This document shows, piece by piece, positions 28,942 to 36,833 of a DNA stretch of 46,124 nt (positions are counted from its first letter, which is position 1; each line of letters opens with the position of its first letter). The stretch lies in NCBI GenBank assembly GCA_944346655.1, contig CALVMP010000004.1:1-46124 (forward strand), given 5' to 3'. The DNA is from an uncultured Clostridia bacterium (GTDB lineage Bacteria; Bacillota; Clostridia; Christensenellales; Borkfalkiaceae). Under the pieces are notes generated by a model. The model searched no databases. It saw only the letters and a list, made by a program, of their open reading frames with translations, and was not told where the DNA came from. The position numbers were made by a program, and so were the translations under genes.

Positions 28942-29256
28942 ATGGAAGCTTTGAACTACGTTGAAATCCTGACCGAATACGGCGCGGACATCGCGTTTTT
29001 GTCTGTGCTGACCTGCGTATGCGTAGAGGTACTCAAAAAGACCCTTTTGAAGAACTGCACGAAAAAGGTAATAACTTTTCTGCCCTTTCTCCTCGGCGTG
29101 TTCTTTTACGCGGTATTTGCCGCGGCAACCAATCTTGACTTCGGCTACGTGATACGCGAACTGCCCCACGTGTGCGAACGGGGGTTTACCATCGGTTCGC
29201 TTTCCACAGTGGTATATGTGGCATATGAGCAGTTTGTAAGGGAAAAACAGGAGTAA
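28942..29256 (+). CDS. Small holin-like membrane protein
   Basis: 104 residues with a strong AAAGGAGG ribosome site. Hydrophobic segments lie at about residues 13-31, 43-62 and 82-97, separated by short Lys-rich loops. The layout and the opening phrase EILTEYGADIAFLS resemble small holin-type proteins found in clostridial phages, but there is no endolysin or other phage gene here. Assignment is tentative. Its 3' end and terminator are duplicated downstream in a 109-bp tandem repeat. Confidence 0.6.
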   Translation: MEALNYVEILTEYGADIAFLSVLTCVCVEVLKKTLLKNCTKKVITFLPFLLGVFFYAVFAAATNLDFGYVIRELPHVCERGFTIGSLSTVVYVAYEQFVREKQE

Positions 29257-29264
29257 ACCCGCGG

Positions 29265-29509
29265 GAGTGCGGCGGCGAAGCCGCCGCGCTCCTCTTTTTG
29301 TTTTACCATAGGTTTGCTGGTATACCGCATATGGGCAATTCATAAGGGACAAATAGCAACAATAACCCCTGGGGAGCGCGGCGGCGAAGCCGCCGCGCTC
29401 CTCTTTTTGTTTTACCACGAGTTTGCTGGTATACCGCATACGGGCAATTCATAAGGGACAAAGAGCAACAATAACCCCTGGGGAGCGCGGCGGCGAAGCC
29501 GCCGCGCTC
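29265..29509. repeat. 109-bp tandem repeat with three terminator hairpins
   Basis: Three 27-bp hairpins (29265-29291, 29374-29400, 29483-29509), each a 12-bp stem with a GAA loop, are spaced by exactly 109 bp. The first two are followed by CTCTTTTTGTTTTACC, a good terminator tail. The DNA between them resembles the last 50 bp of the preceding holin-like gene, so each unit looks like a decayed copy of gene tail plus terminator. The 283-bp gap to gerC holds nothing else. Confidence 0.9.
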
Positions 29510-29539
29510 TTATTATGATTTACAATCGTGGCGCACCCC

Positions 29540-30742
29540 TTATCCTGCCGAGCGGAGGTTGACCTTATAAGTTACGTTCGCCTCCGAAGGCAGCCCGTCG
29601 CCGTATCGTTCGTACAGCGGATAGTGGAAACGGTACAGGAGCGTTCTGAACCCAAGCGCGTCGCAACCGCTGTTTTTGAGCGAGGAAACAAGCGCGTCCA
29701 TGCGTCCGCTTATTGCCCTTTCACCCGCCCTTAACACATCTTCCGGGACGACGCCGTCTGAGATCGAGGGGGGACTTTCGGCGCTGTTCACGTCGGCTAT
29801 CTGCGCCACGGCTGAAAAATATATCTCTATTTCAGGCACGCCGCCCTCTTCTTTGACCCTCACGCCGCCTTTGCACCCGCGGAGGCTGAGGGTTTGAAGC
29901 TCGTTCTCTCCGCAGGGAATGAACACGTGGCGCACGTTGTTCTTCAAAAGATTTAAGGCAAAGGTCTCCTCCTCTGTGAGCACGCCCGCAAACCTGCCGT
30001 CGGAAAACACCGCCGTTCTGTCGCACAGGAACTCCTGCTTGCCGCCCGAACTGCCGGAAGACCCCGCACTATCCCCCGACTGCTGTCCCGACGAACTGCC
30101 CCCGCCGCCCTGTTCTCCGCCTTGAGCCGACTGTTCCTGTGCGCGTATATACGGCATGTAACAGCTCTTTGACGGCGAATGGCTGTCTATGCCGACTATC
30201 TTTAAATTTACGGTGGAGACGTTGCCGCTCTTTTTCGCTTCGTCGGATAAAAGCCGCTCGACGGAGACGGTTGCGGTGTTTCCGAAGCGCATTTTCGAGG
30301 CAAGAAGTTCAGCCGCGCTGCCTTCGCACATGGCTACGACGGGGGTGAGCTGGGTGTAGTCGTCGCGGTAAAAATAGTCGAGTATTTCAAATATGTTTCC
30401 CTCGGAACAGCTTTCGCCCAGCACGAGCAGTTTGCAGAACACGAGCTTGGGGTAAAAGCCCGTCTTTTTGTTTATGACGTTGAGGGCGTCAGCCACCGTC
30501 ACGCCTTTGCCTTCCACCTCGATATACTGGGTGTTCGCCCCCGTTTCGGAGGGCTGGGGAATGGCTACCTGCGCTGTGACCGAGACCTCCTCCCCGTCCA
30601 CGTCGATGCCGGCGCCTATAATGACCGCCGTCTTGCGGATATCGACCAGCCCGAAGTCGTTGGTGAAAAACAAAAATGCCATTGCGGTTATCAAGATTGC
30701 GTACAGCACGGCGGTGATGCGCCTTACGTTAAGCTTTTTCAC
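29540..30742 (-). CDS. gerC: Germinant receptor C subunit (Ger(x)C family)
   Basis: 400 residues. The N-terminal region (GLVDIRKTAVIIGAGIDVDG, then IPQPSET) matches the GerAC start, and the C-terminal domain is also of this family. GerAC proteins are normally lipoproteins, but here the expected lipobox Cys is absent: the signal-like segment LYAILITAMAFLFF runs into TNDFGLVD. It is therefore probably held by an uncleaved membrane helix. A Gly/Ser-rich low-complexity insert lies around residues 197-232. It overlaps gerB by 14 bases as the last gene of the operon. Confidence 0.9.
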   Translation of the reverse strand: MKKLNVRRITAVLYAILITAMAFLFFTNDFGLVDIRKTAVIIGAGIDVDGEEVSVTAQVAIPQPSETGANTQYIEVEGKGVTVADALNVINKKTGFYPKLVFCKLLVLGESCSEGNIFEILDYFYRDDYTQLTPVVAMCEGSAAELLASKMRFGNTATVSVERLLSDEAKKSGNVSTVNLKIVGIDSHSPSKSCYMPYIRAQEQSAQGGEQGGGGSSSGQQSGDSAGSSGSSGGKQEFLCDRTAVFSDGRFAGVLTEEETFALNLLKNNVRHVFIPCGENELQTLSLRGCKGGVRVKEEGGVPEIEIYFSAVAQIADVNSAESPPSISDGVVPEDVLRAGERAISGRMDALVSSLKNSGCDALGFRTLLYRFHYPLYERYGDGLPSEANVTYKVNLRSAG

Positions 30743-31814
30743 GTCTGCCTCCCATAAATTTCAGCCCCCACGCGGCGAGGGGAAGGACATAGGCGCAGGC
30801 AAGCGTCGCCCAGCCGAGAACGCTGCTTGCGAGGCTTTGCACGAGGGCGAACTTATTGTTTAGCGCAAACGCTAAAACTATGAGCACGGCGTTTAAGGCA
30901 AGAGAATATATGGAGGTCAGGGGGCGGGCGAACACCTTTGTCAAGGCATACGAGGCGAGCTGAATGTTTAAAACTATTGAAAACAGCATGGCGATATCGA
31001 GGGCATAGACGGCGAGAAGGTCCGTCCGCCCGATGAGGCTTATGGCAGAGAAAAAGATGGAAATTTTGGTTATGGCAAAGTACTGGACGACGGCGAGGTC
31101 GGAGTACACAGCCCAGAACACGGCGGCGACGGCGGCGACGGTTATGCCGCCGATTGCCGAGGAAAGGGCGATTTTTAAAGAGGAGCGCTTTGTCTTTTCG
31201 TAGTTGCCCATGAACATGAGCATGACCGCCCCGCCGTCGAAACGGAAAAACCCCCGTCCGCAGCCCGACAGCACCTCGGAAAATTTTCTTGCCCCAAAGG
31301 GAAGGAGGGCTGAAAAGTCGCACTCCATCGCCGACATTACGAGCAGCAGAAAGACGGTGACGGCAAACACGGGCAGGCAGATTTCAGCCGTGCGCCCCGC
31401 GTTTGTAAGCCCTTTGGACCCCGCATATACCGCAAATATGAAAAAAGGCAGAAAGACCAGTATTGACGGTATGGTATCGTAAAAGGCTTCGTGCACCATG
31501 AGCTGCTGTTCGACCATGGGCGCGAATGCCGAAAACAGGAAATATACCGCATAGACGGCGTATATTATGCGGGCGACGGTTTTGCCCAGCCCCCTTTGCA
31601 CAAGCTCGAAAAAGGTGACGCCCGTGCGTTCGGAAAGAAAGCATACGCCCCATACTATAGCCGATTGAAGGGCGGTATTCAAAAGTATGGACGCCCACAG
31701 AAGATTGCCGCAGGCGGCAGCCATCGTGGTGGGGTACAGCATGAGCTTTGAAGCCGCGCCGTACACGCACATGATTATGCAGATTTGCCTTACGGAAAGT
31801 TTATTTTTCAGCAC
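30729..31814 (-). CDS. gerB: Germinant receptor B subunit (spore germination permease)
   Basis: 361 residues with about ten hydrophobic segments, of the GerAB/amino-acid-permease-like family. It begins KLSVRQICIIMCVYGAASKL, matching the usual GerB opening. In spores GerB forms the germinant-binding part of the receptor in the inner membrane. It overlaps both gerA (14 bp) and gerC (14 bp). Confidence 0.92.
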   Translation of the reverse strand: MLKNKLSVRQICIIMCVYGAASKLMLYPTTMAAACGNLLWASILLNTALQSAIVWGVCFLSERTGVTFFELVQRGLGKTVARIIYAVYAVYFLFSAFAPMVEQQLMVHEAFYDTIPSILVFLPFFIFAVYAGSKGLTNAGRTAEICLPVFAVTVFLLLVMSAMECDFSALLPFGARKFSEVLSGCGRGFFRFDGGAVMLMFMGNYEKTKRSSLKIALSSAIGGITVAAVAAVFWAVYSDLAVVQYFAITKISIFFSAISLIGRTDLLAVYALDIAMLFSIVLNIQLASYALTKVFARPLTSIYSLALNAVLIVLAFALNNKFALVQSLASSVLGWATLACAYVLPLAAWGLKFMGGRREKA

Positions 31815-33252
31815 TTTTGAGCCTCACTTTGTTTTTGGGGGAGAGGGATTGGGGGCGCCTCTTCATTGACAGAAGATGGCTTTTGTAGATGCCGTCCTTT
31901 AAGTCGCCCGGGCAGAGGGGCGCAAACGGCGCGAGCAGCGGCACGCCGAAGGACTGCTCGGAGCACAGATAACAGAAGAGAAACGCCGTTAAAAGCACAA
32001 CGCCGTATGTGCCCACCGAACCCGCGACGATTAAAAAGAGCAATCTTAAGGTTGTGGTCGTCTCGACGAGGTCGGGCACGGTGTAGAGACAGATTGCCGA
32101 AAACGCGACTATGATAATTGCGGGCGTGGAGATGATGCCCGCCTTTACGGCGGTGTCGCCGAGCACCAGCGCACCCACCACCGACATGGCGAGCCCGACG
32201 TACTTTGGCATGCGTATCGAAGCTTCGTTCAAGACCTCGAGCACCATCAGCGTTAAAAACATTTCGATCGACGGCGAAAAGGGTATGCCCGAGACCGAGC
32301 TTGCGATTTTAAAGAGCAGCTTTACGGGAATTAGCTGGATTTTAAACAGCTGGGCGCAGATGTACAGGGCGGGCAAAAGCACACCGACGAGCACCGCCGC
32401 AACGCGGAGCGCCCTTAAAATGGTTGCGCGGTAGCTGGTTATATAGTAATCCTCGGGCGAGTGGAAGTCCTCCACCACCATATACGGCGCGGTTAAGGCT
32501 ATGGGAGAGCCGTCTGCAATTATACCTACCCTGCCCTCCGAAAGCTTCGCGCAGAACACGTCGGGTTTTTCGCACGTGCCGCAGTGCTTGAAAAGCGACC
32601 GCGGGCGCTTTGAAATAAAGGAGGAAATATATGAGGAATCGGCTATCAGATCTATTTCGTTTTCGCCAATCTGCCTCTTTATCTCCTCCACCCTCTCCTT
32701 TTTGCAAATGCCGTCGAGGTAAACTATGGCGATCGCCGTGTTGCTCTGTTTGCCCGCCGAGAGCATTTCGACCTGGAGCGAAGGGCTCTTCAACCTCTTT
32801 CTGACCAGCCCGAGATTGGTCTTTATGTCCTCGGTAAAGCCCTCCCTCGGACCCTTTACCGTAACTTGCGTGGGCGGCTCGGTGACGGCTCTCCCCGGGG
32901 GGCTCTTTAAGCCTATTATAAAGAACTTTTCTTCACCTTCGCAGAAGAGCGCGGCGTTGCCGTCCAGAATGCCCTGAATGCAGTCGGTAAAATTTTTGCC
33001 CTCCTTAACTTCAGGCGAGGCGAGAAGGCGGGCGATCTCCTCCGCCCCCTCCTCTTTCCCAGCCGCCTTTAAAGGCTTTGCGACAAGTTCGCCCAGAAGA
33101 GTCTTGTCGGCAAGCCCGTCGAGATAGACGGCGGCAAAGTTGCGCCCCGCATGCGAGGAGAACCGGAAGGTCAGAACATCGGGCGATGTAAGCTCCCTTT
33201 TAACCCTTTCAATATACCCCTCAAACGACTTTTCATCTTGCTTCCTTTTCAT
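31801..33252 (-). CDS. gerA: Germinant receptor A subunit
   Basis: 483 residues. A soluble N-terminal part has KQSNTAIAIVYLDGICKKE, followed by the conserved DSSYISSFI and a membrane part with PFSPSIEMFLTLMVLEVLNEASIRMP and the usual hydrophobic helices. These are standard GerAA features. With GerB and GerC it forms a spore inner-membrane receptor and ion channel triggering germination. AAGGGGGAAGG precedes the ATG. The promoter was not clearly identified; a sigma-G-type site would be expected. Confidence 0.94.
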   Translation of the reverse strand: MKRKQDEKSFEGYIERVKRELTSPDVLTFRFSSHAGRNFAAVYLDGLADKTLLGELVAKPLKAAGKEEGAEEIARLLASPEVKEGKNFTDCIQGILDGNAALFCEGEEKFFIIGLKSPPGRAVTEPPTQVTVKGPREGFTEDIKTNLGLVRKRLKSPSLQVEMLSAGKQSNTAIAIVYLDGICKKERVEEIKRQIGENEIDLIADSSYISSFISKRPRSLFKHCGTCEKPDVFCAKLSEGRVGIIADGSPIALTAPYMVVEDFHSPEDYYITSYRATILRALRVAAVLVGVLLPALYICAQLFKIQLIPVKLLFKIASSVSGIPFSPSIEMFLTLMVLEVLNEASIRMPKYVGLAMSVVGALVLGDTAVKAGIISTPAIIIVAFSAICLYTVPDLVETTTTLRLLFLIVAGSVGTYGVVLLTAFLFCYLCSEQSFGVPLLAPFAPLCPGDLKDGIYKSHLLSMKRRPQSLSPKNKVRLKSAEK

Positions 33253-33301
33253 GCCTTCCCCCTTTATGCAAATATTCTTTGCAAAAAATTTTAAAAAATA
33301 C

Positions 33302-33330
33302 TTGACAAGCCATACTATGTAATGTATAGT
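33302..33330 (+). promoter_or_regulatory. Promoter of the PadR-HAAS operon
   Basis: TTGACA (33302-33307), 17-bp spacer, TATAGT (33325-33330). Confidence 0.85.
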
Positions 33331-33332
33331 AT
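33312..33332. promoter_or_regulatory. Probable PadR operator
   Basis: A perfect inverted repeat ATACTAT-N7-ATAGTAT covers the spacer and -10 box of the padR promoter, placed for autorepression. Confidence 0.7.
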
Positions 33333-33354
33333 TATACGAAACGAGGTATTAAAT

Positions 33355-33666
33355 TTGGATATTCAGATAAAAAAGGGCGTGCTGGACGCGTGCGTTTTAT
33401 ATGCCGTTAAGGACGGGGAAAGTTACGGATATAAAATAATTAACGATTTAAAGGGCATAATAGAGATATCGGAGAGCACCCTTTACCCCATTTTGAAGCG
33501 GCTGGAATCTTCCGGGGCGCTTGAGACCAGCTCGAAGGAGTTCAACGGGCGGCTGAGGAGATATTACAGCATTACCGCCGAGGGGAAAAGAAGGCTTAAA
33601 GAACTTAAAAGCGACTTTGAAGAAGTGGTAAAACTTTATAAAAAAATATTCGGAGACAGATTATGA
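33355..33666 (+). CDS. PadR family transcriptional regulator
   Basis: 103 residues if started at the TTG at 33355, which is preceded by CGAGG at the right distance. The in-frame ATG at 33322 lies inside the promoter spacer and cannot be on the transcript. Winged-helix features are LDACVLYAVKDGESYGYKII, STLYPILKRLESSGAL and the wing NGRLRRYYSITAEGK, with no long C-terminal domain. Such short PadR proteins usually control the downstream DUF1700/HAAS genes, as here; the stop overlaps the next ATG (ATGA). Confidence 0.92.
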   Translation: MDIQIKKGVLDACVLYAVKDGESYGYKIINDLKGIIEISESTLYPILKRLESSGALETSSKEFNGRLRRYYSITAEGKRRLKELKSDFEEVVKLYKKIFGDRL

Positions 33667-34649
33667 CATACATTGAATGGCGGGACGAACTTGAACACTT
33701 TTTGCACTCCCTCCCGCAGGACGAAAGAGAGAGGGCGCTTGCATACTACGGCGAGATGTACGCCGACATGCGCGAGAGCGGCGAGGACGAAGAGATGATA
33801 ATAGAAAGCTTCGGCGCGCCCTTCGACGCCGCGAAAAAAATTCTGGACGAGAGCAGAGCCGCGGGCGCGGAAAAGGAAAAACCCGCCGAAGACAAGAAAG
33901 AAGAATCGGGCGGGGACAGGGCAAAATTTGTCTCGGAAAAACCGGTAGACAGCCTTGAAATAAACGGCGCCCTCGGCAAGATACAGATAAGCTTTTACGA
34001 CGGCGACAGTGTGCTTATAGACTATCCTGCCACCTCCCTCCTCGAATACAAAGTGGGCGAGCAGGGCGGCAAGATTACGGTTACGCACAAGAGCGTTAAA
34101 TTTAAAAACATAAACATGAAGGGCAAATTTATACCCGACATGGAAATTAAGGTGCCCGCGGAGATTGTGCCCGATCTGACGGTCAACCTTGCCGGAGGGC
34201 ACCTGAAGCTTGACGACGGCGGATACGGAAACATGAAGGTTTACGTCGAGGGCGGCGCAGTGATTGCGGGAGATATAAACTGCTCGGACGCGCACCTTCA
34301 GACCGACGCGGGCAAGATTGAAATAAGCGGGCTGTGCTGCCACAGGCTGAACGCCGAAGTAAACGCCGGCAAGCTCAACCTCGGCGAGGTTTGGGGGAGC
34401 GAGGCGCGTTTTGCCGTAAACGCGGGCTATGCAAAGGTTGACGGGGCTGACTGCAAGCGCACGCAGGTTTACGTGAGCGCCGGCAGGGCGGATATTGCGC
34501 TTGCGGGCGCTAAAGAGGACTACGACGCGCAGGTCAAAAAGACGCTGGGCAGCTGCAACATTGAAAACAGAAGCTTAAGCTGCGACCGCTCGGTACAAGC
34601 CGAGGTAATGCTGGGCACGGCTAACATCAGCTTTAAGCAAACAAAATAA
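33663..34649 (+). CDS. HAAS-domain (DUF1700) protein with DUF4097-like beta-repeat domain
   Basis: 328 residues. Residues 1-65 are a HAAS/DUF1700 domain (MTYIEWRDELEHFLHSLP and FGAPFDAAKKI). A charged linker follows, and from about residue 95 a beta-solenoid DUF4097-like domain with repeated short strands (NLAGGHLKLDDGG, VNAGKLNLG, VSAGRADIAL). Unusually, no membrane helix links the two parts, so it may be cytoplasmic or held by a partner. Co-transcribed with PadR and the second HAAS gene. Function unknown; in other Bacillota these clusters respond to envelope stress. Confidence 0.83.
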   Translation: MTYIEWRDELEHFLHSLPQDERERALAYYGEMYADMRESGEDEEMIIESFGAPFDAAKKILDESRAAGAEKEKPAEDKKEESGGDRAKFVSEKPVDSLEINGALGKIQISFYDGDSVLIDYPATSLLEYKVGEQGGKITVTHKSVKFKNINMKGKFIPDMEIKVPAEIVPDLTVNLAGGHLKLDDGGYGNMKVYVEGGAVIAGDINCSDAHLQTDAGKIEISGLCCHRLNAEVNAGKLNLGEVWGSEARFAVNAGYAKVDGADCKRTQVYVSAGRADIALAGAKEDYDAQVKKTLGSCNIENRSLSCDRSVQAEVMLGTANISFKQTK

Positions 34650-34662
34650 AGGAGGACGGGCT

Positions 34663-35223
34663 ATGACGTACATAAAGTGGCGCGACAGCGTCGGAAAACG
34701 GCTTAAAGAATACCCCGAAGGGCAGAGACAGACCATTCTCACCATATACGCCGACAGGTACGCGCACCTGAGAATGGGGGGCTTGAGCGAGGAGGACGCG
34801 GTGGATATGCTCGGCTCACCAAAAAGAGCCGCAAGGGAAATAAAGAGAGAGTACATACCCCTTGAAAAGAGCGATTGCCCCGCTAATATGCCCGAGGGAA
34901 CACAGGCAAACCCTCTCGTCAGAGCGGTATTTTCGCTCGGCATCATAGTTTTGCTTTCAGCCATGCTCGCGCTCGTCTTATTCCTCGGTGCCGTCCCCGT
35001 CGCGCTGATCGGCTCGGGCGGATATCTGCTCGCCACAACTTTAATTCCCGTGATTGCCGAAGGCATACCCTTTGCGGCGACGACGAATTTTATTGCGGGC
35101 TGTGCGCTTGCGGGAGGAGGAATTATAATTCTTCCGTTTATAATTTACATATGCAAAGCCGTGGTTAAATCCATGCGTCCGCTCGCCGACATGCTGAACG
35201 CGGCGGCAAAGAAAAAAATTTAA
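34663..35223 (+). CDS. HAAS-domain (DUF1700) membrane protein
   Basis: 186 residues. The N-terminal HAAS domain (MTYIKWRDSVGKRLKEYP, LGSPKRAAREIKREY) is a clear paralogue of that in the preceding gene. Two or three hydrophobic segments lie at about residues 88-118, 128-142 and 145-165, ending in a Lys-rich tail. It begins 13 bp after the previous stop with a GGAGG site. It may supply the membrane anchor that the preceding protein lacks. Confidence 0.83.
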   Translation: MTYIKWRDSVGKRLKEYPEGQRQTILTIYADRYAHLRMGGLSEEDAVDMLGSPKRAAREIKREYIPLEKSDCPANMPEGTQANPLVRAVFSLGIIVLLSAMLALVLFLGAVPVALIGSGGYLLATTLIPVIAEGIPFAATTNFIAGCALAGGGIIILPFIIYICKAVVKSMRPLADMLNAAAKKKI

Positions 35224-35231
35224 ACTTAACC

Positions 35232-35260
35232 AAACGCCGACGGCTTCGCCGTCGGCGTTT
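35232..35260 (+). terminator. Terminator after the HAAS operon
   Basis: A perfect 13-bp stem (AAACGCCGACGGC, TTC loop) just past the stop codon. Confidence 0.85.
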
Positions 35261-35265
35261 AAAAT

Positions 35266-35294
35266 TTGACTTATAAAATAAGGCGTGATAAAAT
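35266..35294 (+). promoter_or_regulatory. Promoter of the DNA glycosylase gene (leaderless start)
   Basis: TTGACT (35266-35271), 17-bp spacer, TAAAAT (35289-35294). The ATG at 35301 begins six bases after the -10 box, and no Shine-Dalgarno site is present. Confidence 0.75.
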
Positions 35295-35300
35295 ATAGTC

Positions 35301-36128
35301 ATGATACAAAAGACAGAATACGGCGCCGAATATTTCAACCCCGCGGACGTCCTGGAGTGCGGACAGATTTTCAGGTTCGAACCCTTTAAGGAGGGCTACA
35401 GGGTTTTTTCCGCCGACAGAGACTGCTACGTTCACACCGACGGAATAAAGACGGTTGTGGAGAGCGAGCACGCAGAATACTTTTATAATTTTTTCGACCT
35501 TTCGAGGGACTACTCCGCCATAGTCGCGCATGCGGAGAGTCTGAATATACCCTTCCTCTCCTCCGCCTGCGAAAAGGCAAAGGGACTGCGCCTTTTAAAC
35601 CAGAACAGGGAGGAGATGATATATTCCTTCATAATCTCGCAGAACAACAACATTCCGAGGATAAAGGGCATCATATCGCGAATATGCGAAGGGTTGGGTC
35701 AGAAAATTCAATCGCCGTTCGGGGAGTTTTACGCCTTCCCTTCCTCCCGCGCGCTCGCTTCGAAGGATGCCGCTTACTATAAGTCGCTCGGCGCCGGCTA
35801 CAGGGATTCGTTCATTGCCGAAACGGCGAAGAGGATATGCGCAGAGGGAATAAGCGAGCTTGAAAAGCTTAACTATGCCGACCTTAAAAGGGCGCTGCTT
35901 ACATACAAGGGAATAGGTCCCAAGGTTGCCGACTGCATAGCCCTGTTCGGGTTCGGCAAGCGCAACGCCTTTCCCGTCGACACATGGATTGAAAAACTCT
36001 ACCGCGAAGATTTCGGCGGAAAACTGACGGACAGAAAGAAGATAAACGAGTACTTCACCGCTCTTTTCGGCGAGTATTCGGGATATGTGCAACAGTATTT
36101 ATTTTACGCTAAACGCGCAAACTTGTAA
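35301..36128 (+). CDS. 8-oxoguanine DNA glycosylase (OGG1-like)
   Basis: 275 residues. The N-terminal OGG-type domain (NPADVLECGQIFRF) is followed by an HhH-GPD core: the hairpin LLTYKGIGPKVADCIALFG contains the catalytic Lys208, and the catalytic Asp227 lies in FPVDTWIEK. It removes 8-oxoguanine from DNA and cleaves the backbone in base excision repair. The GIGPKVADC/PVD pattern matches the OGG1 subfamily rather than Nth or MutY, and no iron-sulfur cysteines follow. Probably translated from a leaderless mRNA. Confidence 0.92.
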   Translation: MIQKTEYGAEYFNPADVLECGQIFRFEPFKEGYRVFSADRDCYVHTDGIKTVVESEHAEYFYNFFDLSRDYSAIVAHAESLNIPFLSSACEKAKGLRLLNQNREEMIYSFIISQNNNIPRIKGIISRICEGLGQKIQSPFGEFYAFPSSRALASKDAAYYKSLGAGYRDSFIAETAKRICAEGISELEKLNYADLKRALLTYKGIGPKVADCIALFGFGKRNAFPVDTWIEKLYREDFGGKLTDRKKINEYFTALFGEYSGYVQQYLFYAKRANL

Positions 36129-36131
36129 TAT

Positions 36132-36803
36132 ATGCCTGACTATTTTACACATTCGATAATGGCTGACGTCATTTTTGAAAGATTGCAAAAGGACGTCCGC
36201 GACAGAATAAGCGAACGCAAATTATACGCCCTCGGCGCACAGGGGGGCGACGTGTTTTTTATGTACAACGCCAGCCGCGCCAACAACCTCGGCAGGCGCA
36301 TGCACGCAATGGACGCGAAAGAAGTTTTTGCAGCCCTTAAAGAGGGAAACCTTTCCTATGCCGCGGGCTGGGCGACGCACTACGCGCTCGACTGCACCAT
36401 TCACCCCGCAGTATATGCCTTTGAAGAGAGCTCCCGCGCTCCGCTTGCCCACCTCGCCTTTGAAAAAGACATAGGACTTTATGTTTCGCGCAAGTACAAC
36501 ACGCCGAGGAAAATCATGCCGAAAGAGGACGTGCTTGCGGGCTGCTCACCCGTTTACGACAGCATTAAAAAGCTCGACCCGTCAGTGACTTTCACAGGCG
36601 TGGAGCGCTGCCTCAAGCGGTTCTTTTCCTACTCCCGCGCCGTATACGCGAGGAAGAAACAGAGCTACAGGTTTGAATATGACTACTCCTCCTTAGCGCC
36701 GCTCCTCGAAGAGGCGGTGGTTTTGGGGACTGAAGCCGTAAAATGCGTTCTGACCGACGACACAGACGAAGAAATTTTTAAAAAATCCTTTCTCCAACAT
36801 TAA
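36132..36803 (+). CDS. Zinc-dependent phospholipase C-like protein
   Basis: 223 residues, starting three bases after the glycosylase stop and so co-transcribed. The motifs FTHSIMAD, LYALGAQGGDVFF, YAAGWATHYALDCTIHPAVYA and the acidic/His positions match the all-helical zinc-dependent PLC family (PF00882). There is no signal peptide, so it is probably intracellular and not a secreted toxin. Actual substrate unknown. Confidence 0.83.
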   Translation: MPDYFTHSIMADVIFERLQKDVRDRISERKLYALGAQGGDVFFMYNASRANNLGRRMHAMDAKEVFAALKEGNLSYAAGWATHYALDCTIHPAVYAFEESSRAPLAHLAFEKDIGLYVSRKYNTPRKIMPKEDVLAGCSPVYDSIKKLDPSVTFTGVERCLKRFFSYSRAVYARKKQSYRFEYDYSSLAPLLEEAVVLGTEAVKCVLTDDTDEEIFKKSFLQH

Positions 36804-36805
36804 AT

Positions 36806-36833
36806 TTAATGCGCCGCTTCAGCGGCGCATTAA
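36806..36833. terminator. Bidirectional terminator
   Basis: A perfect 13-bp stem (TTAATGCGCCGCT, 2-nt loop) lies between the convergent PLC-like and spoIVFB genes, overlapping the spoIVFB stop codon. Confidence 0.85.

Noticed and set aside
28942..29256. Prophage remnant around the holin-like gene
   Set aside because: No endolysin, integrase or structural phage gene is nearby, so a phage origin cannot be supported.
28927..29439. Minus-strand frames rich in GGFAAALPR phrases after the holin-like gene
   Set aside because: They are read through the hairpins of the 109-bp repeat and have no start signals; the repetition is at DNA level.
29265..29509. CRISPR-like array
   Set aside because: Only three units exist, and the parts between the hairpins are themselves repeated, so there are no unique spacers.
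33322..33354. ATG at 33322 as the start of padR
   Set aside because: It lies between the -35 and -10 boxes of the only good promoter, so it would not be transcribed; the TTG at 33355 has a proper ribosome site.
36132..36803. Secreted phospholipase toxin
   Set aside because: There is no signal peptide and the gene is coupled to a DNA repair gene; only family membership is supported.
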